Source of the DNA: Fulvia fulva
Lineage: Eukaryota; Ascomycota; Dothideomycetes; Mycosphaerellales; Mycosphaerellaceae
Length of the DNA stretch: 64,000 nt
Direction of reading: 5' to 3'
NCBI RefSeq assembly: GCF_020509005.1
Contig: NC_063012.1
Span: forward strand, 1-64,000
Shown: positions 54,442-64,000 of the stretch, piece after piece
Position numbering within the stretch: position 1 is the stretch's first letter
How the letters are laid out: each line of letters starts with the position of its first letter
Made by a program: the position numbers and the translations under genes
The notes under the pieces: model-generated
Databases searched by the model: none
What the model was told of the DNA's origin: nothing
The model's input: only the letters and a program-made list of their open reading frames with translations

Positions 54442-54625
54442 TGTAAGGGCGCGCGTACTATAGGGTCCGAGAGAGATAGTTATTATTCTACAAAGCTACG
54501 AAAGAGGAGCGCGAGGCGCGGCAAAGTTATAAAGTAAAGCTAAGCCGCGCTAACCCGATACAGAAGGTCCGCGGTTCAGCCGGGCCGACGTAGCTATAGT
54601 AGGGGGTCGCGGGCTACCCGTAATA
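54442..54625 (-). repeat. gypsy D 3' LTR
   Basis: 184 bp. Differs from the 5' LTR by a few transitions, including the terminal TGTAAGGG versus TATAAGGG. Confidence 0.9.
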
Positions 54626-57600
54626 GTACCCCCCTTCCCAAAACACGCCTTAGTCCTCTAAGCATTATCTACCTTATAAGGCTACTTGTCTATCGAGCTC
54701 TATAATCGCGCGAACGCCTAATTATCCTCTAGTGCCCTATCGTTATCCGATAATATCGTATTCGCTCTATTAAGACTATCCTCGACCGGCTTCCTTCGAG
54801 AAATATATCGCCTAGTTAGCTAGCTTACCCTAGACCTAAGTCTGTCTTCGGCTAGTACTCGTGTATAATCCTTATAACTAAAGTTAGGTATTATTGTAGG
54901 CTCTATAGGCTCTACTCGAGTATCGAATATATACGGAGTAGATTCTATTAGAGGTAAGGCTCGAGTCGACTTATTCGTAACGGTGTCTCTATTAATCCTG
55001 ATCGTATTAGTCCGAGTACCTTAGCGTCTAGCGGTAACTAGTTAGATAGAGCTACGAAACTTATAGGCGTAGACAACTCCGGCCGGTTATAGTAAAAGTC
55101 TATAATAGCGGCGGCTACCCTCGTAAACAGGTCCTTAGTAGGTTACTAAGTTTTACTATCCTCTATGTCCTAATATCCGACCTATCGTACCTTGTACTAT
55201 ATGTCGACCTTACGCTTATACCCCTTCTTCACCTTCCTAGTACGCTTCCTCGTATATATATCTAAGATCTTGTCTACCTCGTACTCGATCGCCGCGGGTA
55301 CTACTATAATGTCGGCCTCGGCATTAGCTTCCGTCGTATTAGGAACTATAACTACGGGTAGCGGCGGTATAAGGTACTATCCCTCTAGCGGCGGTAGGTT
55401 AGTATCGTCGGCGCGCTATAATAGCGACGTATAGAAATAGTTATCGAGTCTAGCTAACGTATCGGAGAGCTTTAGCTTATAGGAGAGCTTCGAGGGCATA
55501 ACTTCTACGATCTAGTATAGTCTAGTATATCGTCGATCTAGTTTCTTAGAAGGGCGTATCGTACGGATGTTCTTCGTACTAAGGAATACCTAATCGCCTA
55601 CCTTATAGTCGGGCGAGATACGGCGATATCGGTTAGCGGCCTTAGCTTATAAGGCTTAGGACATTCTTATGTTCTCTTAGAGGAACTGATATAGCTCGTA
55701 AAGGCGTCGGGCGAATGCTTCGGCGGATTTGCTATCGAGTCGCTAAAGAGTCGTTATCTAGCGGCGATCCCCGCCTACCTATAAGTCGATACGTTCCGTA
55801 AACTCGGGGTTATATCTAAGGTTTACGTAGAAAGGTAAGACACCGGTAGTCTCTAATACGTAGTTATTAATAGCAAACTAAGCTAGGCATAGCTATTTAG
55901 CCTAGTCGCTCTATACCTTATTAACGTAGGCGCGTAAGTACTATTCTATATTCTAATTAGTACGCTTAGACTAACCGTCCGTCTCGGGGTAATATAATAA
56001 ACTTAGCTTACGTTAAATCCGTAGTATCTTATATAGCTACTTCTAGAAAGTTGCGATAAACTGTTTCCCTCTATTAGAGGTGATCGTGTCCGGGAGCCTA
56101 CGTCGACTAAATACGTGCTTTAAGAATAGGCGCGCTACATTCTTCGCCGTTATAGCTCTAATAGGAATAAGTTCTACTTCTTTCGTTAGGCGGTCCGTAA
56201 CGGTCATAATATTATTATAAGTCATGCCGTCGAGTTTGCTATCTAGTAAGTCTACTATAAAGTCGACTAATATATAGCGCTAAGGTCGTTCTAGTATAGA
56301 AAGTAGATGTAATAATCTAGGTAGCTAGGTATATAGAGATTTCGTCGTACGGTATACTCGGTAATTTACGGTATATCTACGTACTAATCTTACTAAGCTA
56401 GGCCAGTAAAATTCACGTACTACGAGCTTATATATACGGGCTCTACTAGGATGGCCTACTACTAGTACGTCGTAGTTCATCTTTACTATTCGAGTCCGTA
56501 GCTTCTAGTTATCCGGTACCTATAAGCTCTAGTTACCGTACTAATTACGGACGTAGAGTATGTCTCCTTCTACCTCGTAGTGTACTAGGTATACCTTCGC
56601 CTTTTAAAGAAGTAGCGGGATTGCGTCACCTTTCTATAGCATCTTAATTACTGCCTTAAGCTCCTAGTCTACGGCGTACGCTATTACTATTCGATACCCG
56701 AGTTTAGCTATATAATTAGCCTCTGTCGTAGGCTTCGATACGGTAGTAGCTTCTACCGGTATAGCGGCTTCGGCTAGTATAAATTCTGCTACTTCTAGGT
56801 TTAGCGGAGTTTCCGTCTCTTTAGTAACATCTTCTACGGTTACGCGTATAGAGTTGATCTTAAGGAATCGCTTAGGCGGTAGTAACGTCTAGTACTAATA
56901 CTAATTACGCGGATCGTATACCCTCTACGGAAGGTCCTAGCTACGTCTCGTTAGACTATCTAGCTTTATGCCTTAAACACCGGGCCTATAGACGATACGG
57001 AAGTTGAACTAAGAGAGGAACTTAGCCTACCTTGCCTAACGTCGATTAAGCTACTTCGTCGTTATAAAGTACTCTAGGTTCTTATGATCTATAAACACTT
57101 TAACCGGTTCGATAGTATTATTATCTACTTTATAGGCTAATTTAGGCCTCTACTCTTCAAACGCCTTAATAATAGCTAATAGCTCCTTATCGTAGATCTT
57201 ATAGTTGTACTCTTATAGACTTAACTCCTTAGAGTAAAACGCTACCGGGTATAGGACGCCTTCTTCGTTATATTAGGAGAGGACGCCGGTATTAACGAAA
57301 TCCGAGGAGTCCCGTCTTAACGACTGTCTACCTCCCCGGTACGTAATGTACTAATATGCCCGCTTTGCTAAATACTACCTTTAATACGTCAAACGCCTTC
57401 TAGCACCCTAGTGTCTAATCGATTCTTCTATTCTTATAGTTACTAGGGCTATCGAACTTAGTCAAGTTAGTTAGCGGCAATATAAGTCGCGAGAACGCTT
57501 CGATAAACCGTCTATAGAAGTTAGCGAAGCCTAGGAACGCTTATATATCCTTTAGGTTAGTTAGAGCCTCCTAGCTTTAGATATATTCTAGCTTATCGGG

Positions 57601-60600
57601 GTCTATTTCAATGCCTTCTAGCGTAATGATTAGGCCTAGGTATTTGACTCTCTACTAATAGAATTCGTATTTATTAATATCTACGGTTAACCCGGTATCG
57701 CGTAGTTTTGTTAAAACCTTCGTTACGTACTCGATATACTCTTCGAGTATGTCGCTAAAAATCAGTATATTATCTAGGTATACCGACACGAAGTCGTTAA
57801 GGTGTTCCTATAACACACTATTAATATATAACTGAAACAATGCCGGGCCGTTATATAGACCAAACGGCAAGACTAGACATTCGTATACTCCGTACCGCGT
57901 AGCGAACGCTATTAGCCATTTATACCCCTTGGCAATACGAAGCTTATTAAAGGCTACGACGATATCTAGCTTTGTGAAGTACCTCTTACTATACATCCTA
58001 TTAAGGGTTTCCTAGATCAAAGGTATAGGGTACCTGTTCTTAATAGTTATTACATTTAGCCCTCGATAGTTAATATATACTCGGAGTCCTCCTCCTAGCT
58101 TACGTACTACTAGAATAGGAGCTAGGGACTAGCTTGTCTTCTAACTAGCCTTACGTACTTTCCCTTCGCTCTCCTACTTAGTGACCTATTTCTTAACTGC
58201 TTCATTCTCTTACGGTATAAGCCTATAGGGTTTGCGGTAAGGAGGCTCTTATAGGCCGTCGGGCTTAATATAGATTTTATAGTTAATGCCCGGCCTCTAA
58301 GGCGGGAGCCCTTTATAGTCTTTAGCTAAGAACGCGTCCGTAATATAATAGTACTCGGGCGGAAGCTTCTCCTTCGGGTTTTAGTTGAATTGCTTGTTTA
58401 GGAACTAATTAAGGTCGTTAGCTAATATTGCGCTTAGCTTTAACTCGCCGTTACTATCCGTTTCGCTAGACTCGTTACTAGTAGGTAGAATGTAGAAGCA
58501 CTCGGCCCTAGGCTAGTACGTATATATCTCCTAAGCGTGACGACTAACGCCTTGACAGTCCACTTTCTTATCGTCGTCTATATATAAGGACGAGACGTTC
58601 AACTCCGCCCCTCCTACCGTAAATCCTAGCGACTCCCCGGTAAAGGGCTCTAGTCTATATTTCGTACGTTACCAGTGTTAGTAGTTTAGGGACTAAACTA
58701 TTATCGAAGTCTTCCTACGAAGACAGTGACTAAAGTAGTAGTCTAATCTAAGGGCTACTTTACCGGTTTCCTAGAAGATATTAGGGTTATACTAGCTTAA
58801 CTAAGGTAGGCCGAGGACGATCTCGTATTCGAGGTCGGTTATATAGCACATTATTTGCTCGTGATAATGACCGCTAATAACAACGTCGACTAAGGCTACT
58901 TGTGTAATACGTCTAGTACTCGCCTTCCGATCGCCTAGTATTAAGTTATTACTCTAAACTAGGGGTATTAGAGGGATGTTATATTTACGTATATATTTCT
59001 AATCGAGAAAGAGAGAGGTTAAAGTAGAATCTAGTAGGCCTCGTGCCTTTCTATTTTATATCATTATAGGTAGTACTATATAAGGGTATATATCCGGTAA
59101 CTATAGTTCTAATATATAGGCCGATATCTTAAGTTCTCCGCTATAGTCCGTCTCTTATATTCTATGCCTCTCGATCTTATACTCTTTCTAATTCTTGTTC
59201 TAACTACTGTCTACTATACTTAGGCAGTGGCCCCGGTATTTCCCTACTCGGTAGCGAGGGCGCTTAAGTTCGGAGTTACGTTACGTAGTCGAGGTAGGCG
59301 GTAGTCGCCGTCGTAGCCGTATATCTCGTACTCGGGGTTACTAGTAATATATAGTCTAGTACGGTAACGGAAGCACTTACCCTACTTCTTTAGATCTTCG
59401 TAACCCTCGCGGTTAAGCGGTAGTAGATTCTAAAGGTATGCTAGTAAGTCTTCCTTCTTCTTAATGCCTAAGTACTATAGTAGGCGCTATACGATCGCGC
59501 CGGTCGCGCTAGCTACGGTAGCTATAGTAGTCATTACGTTACTAGTAGGGCCTAGGATCTAGTTACCTCCTCCGCCGCTACTACGAGGGCGGTTATTGTC
59601 CTACTAAGGGTATAGCTACTCGGTCTCGTAGAAGGTCTCGTCTAACTCGGTGTACTCCTTAATAATATCCTATATACTATTTAGGTAACGGTTAACCTCT
59701 CGGTCGCCGAATGTCTTAATAAAGTACTTACGGTTTAGGCAATTACGGAAAAGTATTAGCTCGGTATCATCCCCCTAGTCTATCTAGGTACGTAACTTCG
59801 AGTAATGTGCGAAGAATACGACAAAGGATTCCTTCTACTACTACTTATAGGTTATAATATCGACTATAGCCTTTATAGCTTCGTTCCGGGTACCGTACTA
59901 ACGAGTTATCTAGTCTAGTAGCTCCTCGCCGGTACTGAACTCGTTATATAACTAATGTCCTAGGATAGGGATACGTAGCTTAATAGTAGTCTAGACTTTA
60001 CTATTAGTCTATCTATATAGGAAGCGGAGGGCATCCTACTTAGTACGGAAGGTCGCTACTATAAGCTTTAGTAGGATACTCGTATACTAACTATCGAAAG
60101 ATAGGTCGGTATCGTTCTTAAACTTCTTAGGATCTAGTACTCCCTTACCAATCTCTATACTACGCTCTAAGGTACGGTCGATATTAATAAGACGCTCGGC
60201 GAGGTCTACTAGTAGTGTCTATATACAATTAGTACGTCCTCCTCTAGTACGTACCGTCTCTTAGCGCTAGTTACGGCGGCGATTATCGCGGCCTCGATCC
60301 TTGTCCTTGTCGGTACGGCCTAGGCCGTCATTATTATCGTTATCTCTACTACTACCCCTACCGCCCCCGGTAGCGGCTTTACGATATATACGCTAAAGCT
60401 TCTCGAGGGAGGTCTCTCGCGGGTAATAGCGCGAGCGTAACGGACTACGGCCTCGACGCCTATTACCGTTAGTAGTGTTATCCTCTATAGCTTAGAGTCG
60501 AGTCTTTAAGTCATCGATCTCCTTCTATAACGCCTAGTTTATACTCTTAGTATCTTATGCCTTCTTCTTCTCCTTTTCGCTAAGATCGTAAAATTGCTTA

Positions 60601-61432
60601 TATAGATCATTAGCTTACTTATACTTGTCCTAGACCTCCTTTATCTTAGCTAGGTCTAGTACGTTCTTAAGATCCTATACTATCTTCTATAAGGCGGACT
60701 TCTCGGTTCTAAGTATCTAATAGATACGGTCGTATTCGGCGTAGAGGTTACGGTACTAGTCGTTCTAGAGGGCGTTTATACGTTATAAGACGTCGACTTA
60801 CTCGGTAGCGGTCTACGCGGTATTAAATCCTCGTAGGATAAAGTCGTATAAGGTCTTAGGATAGTCTCGGACTAACTCGGCGAGGTCGTTCGCGTCGACG
60901 TTCTAGAAATCGCTAGCGGCGATATGTTCGGCTTCGTCGAGGGAGTAGTAAATAGGTAGTATGTCGTCGCTACCCTTCTCCTAGTACTCCTTTAGCTCGT
61001 AGAGTTCTATAAAGTTAATAGCGCCTCTCTATTCCCTATCGAGTACCTTCTCCTATACTATATCCAACTCCTACTAAAGAGCGACGCCGGTGTTAATCGT
61101 AATACGCCGGTCGTTATCTTGAGTCTAGGACTATAGAAAAGATAAGAGATCTAGGAAAAGAGATATACGCTTACCTAAGGGCTTTGCCGGTAGTAGTATA
61201 CCGTTCTAGGTCTATAAGTCCTACTAACTCGTTATAGTGTAGTTATTAACGCGACCTATCGCTATCGCTAAGGTCTTTACGGCGTTAACTTCCCTAGGTA
61301 TCTACGTACTTAGCGCCTTACCGTATTCTACTACCCGCTCGTAGTCGCGTATTCTTTAGTTCTATAAGTCTGTTCCTATTATTACGCGTCCCTTACCTAG
61401 ATCCGTAATCTAGGTAGGCTAGTAGAACAAAC
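54626..61432 (-). pseudogene. gypsy D gag-pol, RIP-inactivated
   Basis: Reading leftward on the minus strand: Gag from about 61100, a zinc-knuckle remnant near 59350-59395 (KCFRYRTRLYITSNPE, with Tyr and Leu in place of Cys and His), protease region near 58950, RT with LVLPFGLYNGPALFQLYINSVL (57808-57873) and VYLDNILIF (about 57770; YLDD changed to YLDN), RNase H near 57100, and integrase core at 56043-56225 (MTVTDRLTKEV, ITSNRGKQF with the second catalytic Asp changed to Asn). C-terminal sequence, possibly a chromodomain, runs to about 55200. Both active-site Asp-to-Asn changes are G-to-A, as RIP predicts. No open gene remains. Confidence 0.85.
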
Positions 61433-61616
61433 TATAAGGGCGCGCGTACTATAGGGTCCGAGAGAGATAGTTGTTATTCTACGAAGCTACGAAAGAGGAG
61501 CGCGAGGCGCGGCGAAGTTATAAAGTAAAGCTAAGCCGCGCTAACCTAATACGGAAGGTCCGCGGTTTAGCCGGGCCGACGTAGCTATAGTAGGGGGTCG
61601 CGGGCTACCCGTAATA
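61433..61616 (-). repeat. gypsy D 5' LTR
   Basis: 184 bp, pairs with 54442-54625, followed at once by AAGGA. Confidence 0.9.
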
Positions 61617-61621
61617 AAGGA

Positions 61622-64000
61622 TAAGTCAGTATCGCTCTAAGTAATACTCGACGAGCTTAGGGATAATAAGGACTTAGTAGCTAAGATTGCTTACCTAAAG
61701 AAGTTAGGTAAGAAGGCGGCCGCTAAGATTAAGAACTTACGTAGTCGTAATATAGATCTAGCTAGCTAACTCGAAGCGACCTAGACTAAGTTAGCTACTA
61801 AGTAGAGCTTAGGTAAGCGTACTACCGCGTTCATTACGGATCTATAAGCCTAGCTAAAGGAGCGCGATAACTATATCGCTTAGCTAAAGCCTAAGGAACC
61901 GACACCTCTACTACCTCCTACGAGGTAGAAGTCCGCCCTCGAGAAGCTACTCGACGGCGAGGACTCTAGTATTAAGATAGGTATAACGAAGACTAAGAAG
62001 GCTACCTCTACCGTAGCTAGCGACAATAATAACACTACGGTAGTCTTAGTTAACGCCGCTATCTAGCGTAGTAACGACGGTGTCCGTAACCCGATTAACT
62101 CGAGGAAGATTCCTATATTCTTAGCTAATATACCTAATTATAAGGATGAACTATAATTTGTGGAGTAGAAGGAGAAAGTAGAGGACTACATAACTATAGA
62201 AGAGTTATATAGCCGATTATCTATAGTATACTTAGTAGTATTTAATAACTTCGTCGTCGGTAATACTAACGCCCGCCTACGGCTATATAGGAAGAAGGTA
62301 ACCGGTTAGCGTAAGTTAATAACAGTGCTAAACGACTCTTACGGCGAGTACTATAAGCTCAAGAAGTATAAGAAGGCTTTTAATAACTATACCTAAGGTA
62401 ATCGTACATTTGACGTATTTTGTACTAAGTTCCTAGAGTACGGGTACTACCTAGAGAAGATAGATAAGGAACTTATCGACGATATCTAGGACAAGCTAAA
62501 CGACAAGTTAAAGTAGGTACTAGTATATCGCGACGACTTTAATAATCTCCTAGCCCTTTAGCGATACCTTCGTAATATCGAACTGAAATTAGACGATATT
62601 AAGGGTTTTAGCGGAGGCGGTAGCGGCCGTAATAGTAGTAGCTGTTACGGTAGTAACGAAGGTAAGCCTAAGTATATCTACTATAACGAGAAGATTCGTA
62701 AGGAATATAATCTTAAAGCCGCTAAGTACAATAGTTATACCTTCCGTAATCTTACTAAGGAAGAAGTAGCTAAGCCTAAGGAGGATATATTCTACTACGT
62801 ATATAAGGCTATAGACTATAAGGGTACCTAGTCGCCTAAGTGTCCCTTTAAGAAGTATAAGAAGACTAGTAGCGATGCTAATAACGCTATAAAGAACGTA
62901 TCGATCTAGGTCGGCGACGTATTAGTAGAGCTTAAGGCTACCGAGTCGGGAAAGCCTAAGCTCTAGTCGTATACGTACCGACTAGTAGCCTATACTCGCG
63001 CCTAGTACTAATCCTCCGAAGATAGTACTACTAGAACCTCCTAAGGTTACGCCCTTATTATATTACCGTTATAGAGGAAAGAGGAACCCTATATAGTAGG
63101 AAATAGTAATTAGTAACATCCCCGTAATCTTTAGTCCGGAGGTTATACTATATACTATAAAGACGATAGACCTTCCGCTAAGAAGCTCGTATATTATAGT
63201 AGTAGGCGTAGCGGGTAGTAAGCTAGTATATATTCTAATAGATCCCGGTACCGAGTCGCTATTTTGTAATACGAAGTTTACGAAGAAATATCTATTACGA
63301 ATACGACTGCCTTAGGCTTAGAAGATAGGCCTAGGAGCTAACCCTAAAGTATCTAGTTAAGCTACGGAATGTATTAAGACTAAGGTCGACTTAAACGGTT
63401 ATATTAAGGAAGTTAGTTACTTCGTTACTAATCTCGACTACGACTTCGTGTTTAGTATACCCTAGTTCTAGAAGCACTACCCTATACTAGACTAGAGAGC
63501 TAATATATTTATATTTACTAAAAAGTACTATACGGATCATTACGATCCTTACCCTACGACTATCGGCGGTACGAAGGTTTGTATATAGCACGCTATCCCT
63601 TATTTATAGACTCTAGAACCTAACATCTAGGTGTCTAGTATAACGATTGGCAAAGCCTATAAAGAAAACCTAGACAAAGGTTACCTTATTTAGGAAATAG
63701 GGACTCTTAACCCTAATAAGCTAGAGCCTACGACTAAAGAACTTATTCACGACATTAGTATACAGCTAAGTACTATATTAGCTAAAGACAAGGCTATCTA
63801 CATAAACAAGAAGCAAGCGACTATACGAGAAGTCGAATCCTTACTACCCTAATAGCTAAAGGACCTAAAGTACGGATTTGACCCGTCTGTCGCTAAAGGC
63901 CTACCTCCCTATCGCCCCGAATTAGATTTAGCGATTGAATTCGTTAAAGGCGCTAAGCTGCCTTTTAAGCGTCCTTATTCTATGTCGAAACTAGAGCTCG
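61622..64000 (+). pseudogene. gypsy element E, gag, protease and start of RT
   Basis: Continuation of 53678-54441 on the plus strand. A charged Gag is followed by a capsid-like core (about 62150-62600) and a zinc-knuckle remnant at about 62793-62845 (YYVYKAIDYKGT..SPKCPF, with Tyr replacing Cys and His). Protease follows near 63210-63260 (LIDPGTESL, with the catalytic Asp kept). The start of RT is at 63948-64000 (AKLPFKRPYSMSKLEL). The element runs out of the window. RIP-type stops are frequent, so it is not functional. Confidence 0.75.

Larger units (their letters stand above)
54442..61616 (-). mobile_element. gypsy element D, complete, inserted in gypsy E
   Basis: A 7,175-bp element with 184-bp LTRs (54442-54625 and 61433-61616; TGTAAGGGCGCG...CCCGTAATA) flanked by the 5-bp duplication AAGGA (54437-54441 and 61617-61621). 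The polypurine tract is seen on the plus strand as GTACCCCCCTTCCC at 54626-54639, so pol runs on the minus strand. It is RIP-mutated throughout. The family differs from A/B (184- versus 520-bp LTRs) and resembles element C in its RT. Confidence 0.92.

Noticed and set aside
1..64000. tRNA or rRNA genes and CRISPR arrays
   Set aside because: No tRNA-like B-box or cloverleaf, no rRNA-like sequence and no regularly spaced repeats were noticed by reading; a tRNA scan was not possible here.

Overview
The window is the left end of a chromosome from a filamentous ascomycete. It opens with nine CCCTAA telomere units. The genes have short introns (about 49-124 bp) with GT...AG borders. Repeats show the mark of repeat-induced point mutation (RIP): CpA and TpG almost entirely converted to TpA while CpG is kept. 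A four-cysteine secreted protein of the Hce2/Ecp2 type suggests a plant-associated Dothideomycete. That assignment is inference; nothing in the window names the species.

Layout. (1) 1-57 telomere. (2) 58 to about 28,680 is a nested transposon block whose order can be read from target-site duplications (TSDs). A Fot1/pogo-like DNA transposon is cut by a Ty3/gypsy element (C), which is itself truncated by the telomere. Gypsy C holds an intact non-LTR element (1568-6545) and a second gypsy element (B, 9291-27499). Gypsy B holds a sister copy (A, 9446-15736) inside one of its LTRs and an intact Ty1/copia element (16256-21872) in its body. The gypsy and Fot1 copies are heavily RIP-mutated; the LINE and copia are not. 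(3) 28,700-52,270 is a gene island. It holds a copia-protease-like single-domain protein, decayed small secreted proteins, a glutathione S-transferase pseudogene, an Hce2-type effector candidate, a secreted L-amino-acid oxidase divergently paired with a secreted amidase (interrupted by one UGA), a DUF6590-like protein, TRM11, an NTF2-like protein, pyrroline-5-carboxylate reductase, a multi-pass membrane protein, an acidic coiled-coil protein and a broken allantoate-permease-type transporter. (4) 52,271-64,000 is a second transposon block: a 5'-truncated LINE copy that cuts the transporter, then a plus-strand gypsy element (E) interrupted by a complete minus-strand gypsy element (D). E runs off the window.

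How it fits together. Housekeeping genes (TRM11, P5C reductase) sit in the middle of the island. The telomere-facing half is rich in secreted, nitrogen-scavenging and decayed genes, as is usual for fungal subtelomeres. No operon-like or clearly new multi-gene system is visible. The most informative content is the datable transposon stratigraphy, the contrast between RIP-mutated and untouched elements, and the small secreted proteins.
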